64,000 nucleotides of DNA from Fimbriimonadaceae bacterium (lineage in GTDB: Bacteria; Armatimonadota; Fimbriimonadia; Fimbriimonadales; Fimbriimonadaceae). A model generated the notes under the pieces. That model was not told the origin of the DNA and searched no databases. It saw only the letters and a list, made by a program, of their open reading frames with translations. The position numbers and the translations under genes were made by a program. This document shows positions 60,009 through 64,000 of the stretch, piece by piece. Each line of letters begins with the position of its first letter. Position 1 is the stretch's first letter. Location of the stretch: assembly GCA_019187105.1 (NCBI GenBank), contig JABAQM010000001.1:2882734-2946733 (forward strand), given 5' to 3'.

Positions 60009-61686
60009 CGTGGCTGCGGCATGGCTGACCCGGGAGGACGCGCTGGTACCGAAATCCGTACTTGCGCTGAGAAGTTACAGCCTGCAGAAATTTGGGTCAG
60101 ACCTTGTCGCCGGTCTTACGGTGGGTCTCGTCGCGTTCCCGTTGGCCATGGCCTTCGCCATTTCATCGGGGGTGCAACCGCAAGCCGGATTGTATTGCGC
60201 GATCGTTGCCGGTTTCATTATCTCGGCACTTGGCGGTTCAATGACCCAAATCGGGGGACCGACCGGCGCGTTCGTTGTCGTGGTGTCCGGGATCGTCGGC
60301 AAGCATGGACTCGACGGATTGTTCATGTGCACCTTGATGGCGGGCGTACTGCTGATGCTGCTCGGTATCTCGCGGCTCGGCACGGCCGTGAAATATATTC
60401 CGCGACCGGTCGTCATCGGCTTCACGAATGGCATCGCGGTCCTGATCGCGAGCACCCAGGTCAAGGACTTCTTTGGGCTGCAGATCGATAAGGTGCCGGG
60501 TGAGTTTGTGCCACGGATCCAGTCGCTGGCCCAAGGTTGGCACACGCTTTCAATTCAGACAACCGCGGTTTCCCTGAGCATGTTGTTGGTCATCATGCTG
60601 ATGGCGAAGTTCGTCAGGCGGGTGCCAGGGGCTATTGTCGTGCTCGTGCTGGGAACTGCATTGGTCTGGGGCCTCGGTTTGCCTCTGGAGACCGTAGGGA
60701 ATAGGTTTGGGGACCTCCCCAGTTCCCTCCCGGTTTTGCAGATTCCTCAGTTTCGCCCCGAGTTGATCCTTCCTCTTTTGTCGCCAGCTCTTACGGTAAC
60801 CATGCTGGGTGCCATCGAATCGCTGCTGTCTGCTGTCGTCGCCGATCGGATGACCGGGGATCGCCATAACCCCAATATCGAGCTGGTCGCTCAGGGAGTG
60901 GCGAACGTCGTTTCGCCCATGGTTGGCGGGTTGCCCGCCACCGGCGCCATCGCACGAACGGCAACCAATATCCGGTCAGGTGCCAGGTCTCCGGTCGCAG
61001 GAATGGTCCACGCGGTCACACTCCTGGCGATCGTGGTCTTCGCGGCGCCGCTGGCCGGACATATCCCGCTTGCGATTCTTGCCTCGATCCTCCTCTTTGT
61101 CGCCTACAACATGGGCGAATGGTCGGAGGTTGGCGAGATTCTTAAACTCTCAAGGGCTGATATCGCCGTCTGGCTGATTACGTTTGTCCTAACGGTCTTT
61201 GCCGACCTGACGGTTGCGGTAGAGGCCGGCATGATCCTGGCTGCCCTTCTTTATATCCAGAAGGTGACCTCCACCACCACCGTTTCTCGCGTTACTCAGG
61301 AGTACATCGAGCAAGGGATACCGCACAGCCTGCAGGCCAACGAATTGCCCGAAGGCGTGGCCGTTTATCGCATTCACGGACCGTTCCTGTTCGGATCGTC
61401 CGACAAGCTCAGTTTGATCGAACAGGAGTTCGATTCTTTACCGAAGATCGTCATGCTGCGGCTCCGCAACATGAACGCGATCGATGCGACAGGTCTGCAC
61501 GCACTCGAAAGCCTGGCCGATCGTCTGCACGCCTCCGGTCGGCATTTGATCGTATGCGGGATGCAGCAGCAGCCCGCCCGACTCATGGAACGCGCAGAAT
61601 TCCACCGCCATCTGGGTGATGAGAACATTTGTCCGACCCTGGCGGAAGCTATCGCTCGAGCCCGGGTTCTGCTCTTGTCGACGTGA
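59995..61686 (+). CDS. SulP family inorganic anion transporter with STAS domain
   Basis: 563 residues, with 10-12 hydrophobic segments in the family pattern (D-L-V-A-G-L-T-V-G-L-V-A-F-P-L-A-M-A-F-A). The characteristic L-P-A-T-G-A-I-A-R-T-A-T-N is near the middle. A STAS domain occupies about residues 440-555. Members carry sulfate or bicarbonate; which one is not shown. GTG 59995 is taken as the start because it overlaps the regulator; GTG 60010 is also possible. Confidence 0.9.
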   Translation: MSKSSVAAAWLTREDALVPKSVLALRSYSLQKFGSDLVAGLTVGLVAFPLAMAFAISSGVQPQAGLYCAIVAGFIISALGGSMTQIGGPTGAFVVVVSGIVGKHGLDGLFMCTLMAGVLLMLLGISRLGTAVKYIPRPVVIGFTNGIAVLIASTQVKDFFGLQIDKVPGEFVPRIQSLAQGWHTLSIQTTAVSLSMLLVIMLMAKFVRRVPGAIVVLVLGTALVWGLGLPLETVGNRFGDLPSSLPVLQIPQFRPELILPLLSPALTVTMLGAIESLLSAVVADRMTGDRHNPNIELVAQGVANVVSPMVGGLPATGAIARTATNIRSGARSPVAGMVHAVTLLAIVVFAAPLAGHIPLAILASILLFVAYNMGEWSEVGEILKLSRADIAVWLITFVLTVFADLTVAVEAGMILAALLYIQKVTSTTTVSRVTQEYIEQGIPHSLQANELPEGVAVYRIHGPFLFGSSDKLSLIEQEFDSLPKIVMLRLRNMNAIDATGLHALESLADRLHASGRHLIVCGMQQQPARLMERAEFHRHLGDENICPTLAEAIARARVLLLST

Positions 61687-61907
61687 AGCGAACTCCCGGT
61701 GCCACTTTGCGGGCCGCAATATTGGCTATGGCTACCCCCTTCCGAACGATTGAACAGTGTGCCTACACGTCGCACTCTGGCAAGCGGCAGTTCGTTTGGA
61801 TGCCTCCACTGGAACCGGACTTTGGCGAAGGGTCATTTTGTGAGGGCGATTGCGGCGGACCGTCGCTTCAATGGTCCGTCAGGGTCCGGTATTAAAGACG
61901 AGGCTCC
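61687..61907. other. Intergenic stretch between SulP and the HTH regulator
   Basis: No supported gene. It has small inverted words (CAATGG / CCATTG) near 61870 and no terminator that I can fold with confidence. Confidence 0.4.
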
Positions 61908-63083
61908 TTACCGCAGTCCCCGGATCAAGGGTGAACCCAGACCCGTAACGGCTTCTGTCCTGGCGCAGTGCTGTAGGGCCTCCCGATAAACCTCTGCAGA
62001 CCCGCAGGAATGGGCGCGATCGGCCAGCGCCACATTGGCAAGATAGCAGTGGAGCTGGCTGGGTGCCTGGTCTCGGAGCCTTGCCAGGCGCTCGAGGATC
62101 GACGACGATGGCGGTTCAAGCAAGAGGCGGCTGAGCTCGGTCTGGAACAGCAGAGTTGGATCGCGGCGGGTCGCATATTCCTCGACCTGGTCAAGCAGGC
62201 CCAGAGCCAATTCCAGCTCGCCGGAATAGGTCGCTGCTCGGATGACGTTTAACATGGCGACCGAATACCCTTCGTCGTGAGGAAGAGACCGTGCCAGACT
62301 CCGCAGTCGGCCATAATCGACAACCTGTCCCTGCCGAGCCCGGACGATCGCGAGCGATGTCACCGCCCGAACCAAGTTTGGCTCGACTTGGAAGGATCTG
62401 GGAAAGGATGGTCGCAAGGTGGACCAGTTCTCGGAAAGCCCTTCGTGGTCCCCCATAAGCATAAGACCGTGAACGATGCTTCCCGCCGCTTTCGGGTCGG
62501 GGCCTCCTTGTCTGGCCAGCCTATCCAGGGCGAGGTAGGTTGCGACGGGCCCGCGGCCGGTCTCGTCCAGGAAGAGAGGCACCAGATCCTGGCAGTCCTG
62601 AGGGTCATCCAGCTGCTCCGGAGCGGTCGACAACGCGGCGACTTCAACCTGTGTGACCCGTAGGGCGGCCGCAACCAGGCTGAGCTCAACCGCTGAGGGC
62701 AGCCGGGCGCCGGTCTCATACCGATGTAGTGAGGCCGTGCTGATTCCCGTGGTAAGGGCCAGTTCGGCCAAGGTCAATCCGAGGCGCCTCCGCCTCGCCC
62801 GCAAGAGCCGCAGTGCCGCCCTGCCCTGCCTCCGCGCAGTTTCTTCCCGGCTTCCCGTTGGGACACGCCCTTCCAAGATCAGGGCGCGGTACGGCGAATC
62901 CATTGGCTCGTAGTAAGCATCCAGGATGGCAAGAAGCTCCGACCGGTGGGGAAGACCTCGGCCGGCTTCCCATCGCTTGAGCGTCGCCGGGGAAATGCCG
63001 ATGAGTTTGGCGGAGCGAGCTACCGAGAGCCGTTGTGCCTTCCGAGCCGCGCGGAGGGCCAAGCCGTAGTCGGCCGTATCCAC
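61908..63083 (-). CDS. Regulator with two XRE-type HTH domains and a helical C-terminus
   Basis: 391 residues from GTG 63083. HTH 1 is R-A-A-R-K-A-Q-R-L-S-V-A-R-S-A-K-L-I-G-I-S-P-A-T. HTH 2 begins R-R-R-R-L-G-L-T-L-A-E-L-A-L-T-T-G-I-S. The remaining ~230 residues are helical like TPRs, similar in plan to XRE-TPR transcription regulators. GTG 63083 is preferred over 63158. TATAAT ends exactly 6 bases upstream, which fits the leaderless pattern, whereas the longer start would contain that promoter in its coding part. The gene is divergent from the PEP-CTERM gene. Confidence 0.82.
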   Translation of the reverse strand: MDTADYGLALRAARKAQRLSVARSAKLIGISPATLKRWEAGRGLPHRSELLAILDAYYEPMDSPYRALILEGRVPTGSREETARRQGRAALRLLRARRRRLGLTLAELALTTGISTASLHRYETGARLPSAVELSLVAAALRVTQVEVAALSTAPEQLDDPQDCQDLVPLFLDETGRGPVATYLALDRLARQGGPDPKAAGSIVHGLMLMGDHEGLSENWSTLRPSFPRSFQVEPNLVRAVTSLAIVRARQGQVVDYGRLRSLARSLPHDEGYSVAMLNVIRAATYSGELELALGLLDQVEEYATRRDPTLLFQTELSRLLLEPPSSSILERLARLRDQAPSQLHCYLANVALADRAHSCGSAEVYREALQHCARTEAVTGLGSPLIRGLR

Positions 63084-63089
63084 CCACCC

Positions 63090-63095
63090 ATTATA
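63090..63095 (-). promoter_or_regulatory. Consensus -10 element, leaderless start
   Basis: TATAAT on the minus strand, 6 bases before GTG 63083. Confidence 0.6.
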
Positions 63096-63206
63096 GGGTC
63101 GCAAATTTGGTGTTTCCGCAAAGTGAGCCAATTTCCGGGCAAATCCGCCGCCTGCCAATCCACTCAGCCATCACGGCTCGCACAGAGCCAACGAATGGAG
63201 AAAACA

Positions 63207-63926
63207 ATGTCAAACACAATCAACACCAGTCTTCGCACGGCCCTCGTGGCTCTCATCGCCACCGTCACCATTTCGGCGAACGCCCAAGTGCTTAACGGCA
63301 GCTTCGAAACCGGCGGCGACCCCTATGGCGGCAATCTCAACGTGTTCGTGGCGGGAACACCCTCGCCGTGGTACGCCACGGCCTACACGCCCGACCTCTA
63401 TGACAATTCGGGCTCGCTGGGCGGATGGGGCCTTGGGGGCATTCCGACTTATAACAACATGTTCGCCGGTATGGTTGCCGCCGACGGCAGTCGTTTCATC
63501 GGCTTTGCTGCCGGCGTCTTTAACGGGTCGCCGATTTCGGAGTCGTTCAAGCAGACGATGGGCCCCTTGGTCGGTGGACAATCCTACACGCTCAACGTGC
63601 AGATGGCGGTCGATGATCTCGGCAAGGCGGCCGGCTTCGGCGGGCCTTACACTGGCCGCGGCATTATCGACGTACTTATAAACGGCTCCTATGTTGGGAG
63701 CCTTGCGGCGAATACTGCGAGCCTGACCTGGGAGTCGCGCAGTGTCTCGTTCGTCGCGCCCACTGCCTCGAGTTGGGACATTGAATTCGTAGCCTCGATG
63801 GGCCAAGTTCCCGGCTCGCCGAGCTACATGGCCCTCGACGACATCTCGATCGTCCCCGAACCCGCATCGCTCCTTGCCGTTGGAGCAGGTTTGGCATGCC
63901 TGGGAGGTCGCCGCCGTAAGCGCTGA
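63207..63926 (+). CDS. PEP-CTERM secreted protein
   Basis: 239 residues with a signal peptide ending S-A-N-A-Q, then a beta-sandwich-like domain (V-L-N-G-S-F-E-T-G-G), suggestive of a DUF642/carbohydrate-binding-type fold. The end is the sorting signal V-P-E-P-A-S-L-L-A-V-G-A-G-L-A-C-L-G-G-R-R-R-K-R, which exosortase handles. ATG 63207 has GGAG 6 bases upstream; ATG 63195 in frame is an alternative. PEP-CTERM proteins are typical of biofilm-matrix and exopolysaccharide contexts. No exosortase gene lies in the window. Confidence 0.88.
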   Translation: MSNTINTSLRTALVALIATVTISANAQVLNGSFETGGDPYGGNLNVFVAGTPSPWYATAYTPDLYDNSGSLGGWGLGGIPTYNNMFAGMVAADGSRFIGFAAGVFNGSPISESFKQTMGPLVGGQSYTLNVQMAVDDLGKAAGFGGPYTGRGIIDVLINGSYVGSLAANTASLTWESRSVSFVAPTASSWDIEFVASMGQVPGSPSYMALDDISIVPEPASLLAVGAGLACLGGRRRKR

Positions 63927-63946
63927 AGCACGGCTCGAGTCGAATG

Positions 63947-63978
63947 GCCCCCTGTTCCGGCATCGCCGGAGCGGGGGC
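63947..63978 (+). terminator. Hairpin after the PEP-CTERM gene
   Basis: GCCCCCTGTTCCGG / CCGGAGCGGGGGC pairs with a 5-base loop and an imperfect middle. There is no T-tract, so termination is uncertain. Confidence 0.4.
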
Positions 63979-64000
63979 ACAACTCGTCGGGTAGGTTCCG

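Overview
The window looks like chromosome from a high-GC, Gram-negative-type bacterium of the Armatimonadota, most likely Fimbriimonadia. This is an inference. It rests on two secreted pseudopilin proteins that begin with the [14 protein letters not shown] leader typical of that phylum, a PEP-CTERM protein, many secreted proteases and beta-propeller or beta-helix proteins, and a C-terminal module shared by several secreted proteins. Nothing looks like a prophage, plasmid or CRISPR locus. Most of the window is ordinary chromosome with one short accessory-looking stretch at about 37-41.1 kb.

Layout. 0-1.4 kb: end of a queuosine precursor operon (queC, queE). 1.4-10.3 kb: small membrane protein, thioredoxin-fold protein, two sugar-ABC permeases without partners, a Tat-exported amidase split by a frameshift, L-lysine 6-transaminase, DUF167 and a first subtilase. 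10.3-13.2 kb: ubiD-serS operon. 13.2-18.3 kb: a four-gene string made of an ECF-like sigma factor, a zinc-finger putative anti-sigma, a TPR-CHAT caspase-like protease and a subtilase. 18.4-27.6 kb: an FG-GAP propeller protein, a beta-helix/PA14 protein, a pseudopilin, an MBL hydrolase, a third large subtilase and a methyltransferase. 27.7-36.9 kb: two serine beta-lactamase-like hydrolases, an M24 peptidase, small membrane proteins with a suspicious in-frame TGA, a Gfo/Idh/MocA oxidoreductase, a second pseudopilin and a LuxR-type regulator. 36.9-41.1 kb: a gene-poor stretch with a candidate structured RNA, a MITE-like element, a perfect CRP-type operator and a two-gene cassette bracketed by almost identical direct repeats; the repeat family has four copies. 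41.1-50.8 kb: a propeller protein, a deacetylase-like protein, a sugar dehydrogenase, a nucleotidyltransferase/phosphomannomutase fusion, an AraC-type regulator and an RpoD-like sigma factor. 51-56.4 kb: a tight five-gene operon (dienelactone hydrolase, DUF554, MscS, S9 peptidase, VanZ). 56.5-64 kb: tRNA-Cys, kbl, a KefB-type antiporter, an ArsR-SulP pair, a double-HTH regulator and a PEP-CTERM protein.

Two things stand out. First, the sigma / zinc-finger / TPR-CHAT / subtilase operon looks like a proteolysis-controlled transcription switch. It resembles in logic, though not in parts list, the CRISPR-associated TPR-CHAT protease that frees a sigma factor. Second, at least fourteen genes that start transcription units have a TANNNT-like -10 hexamer ending 5-7 bases before the start codon and mostly no Shine-Dalgarno sequence. 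This suggests that leaderless transcription is widespread in this organism and helps to choose start codons.
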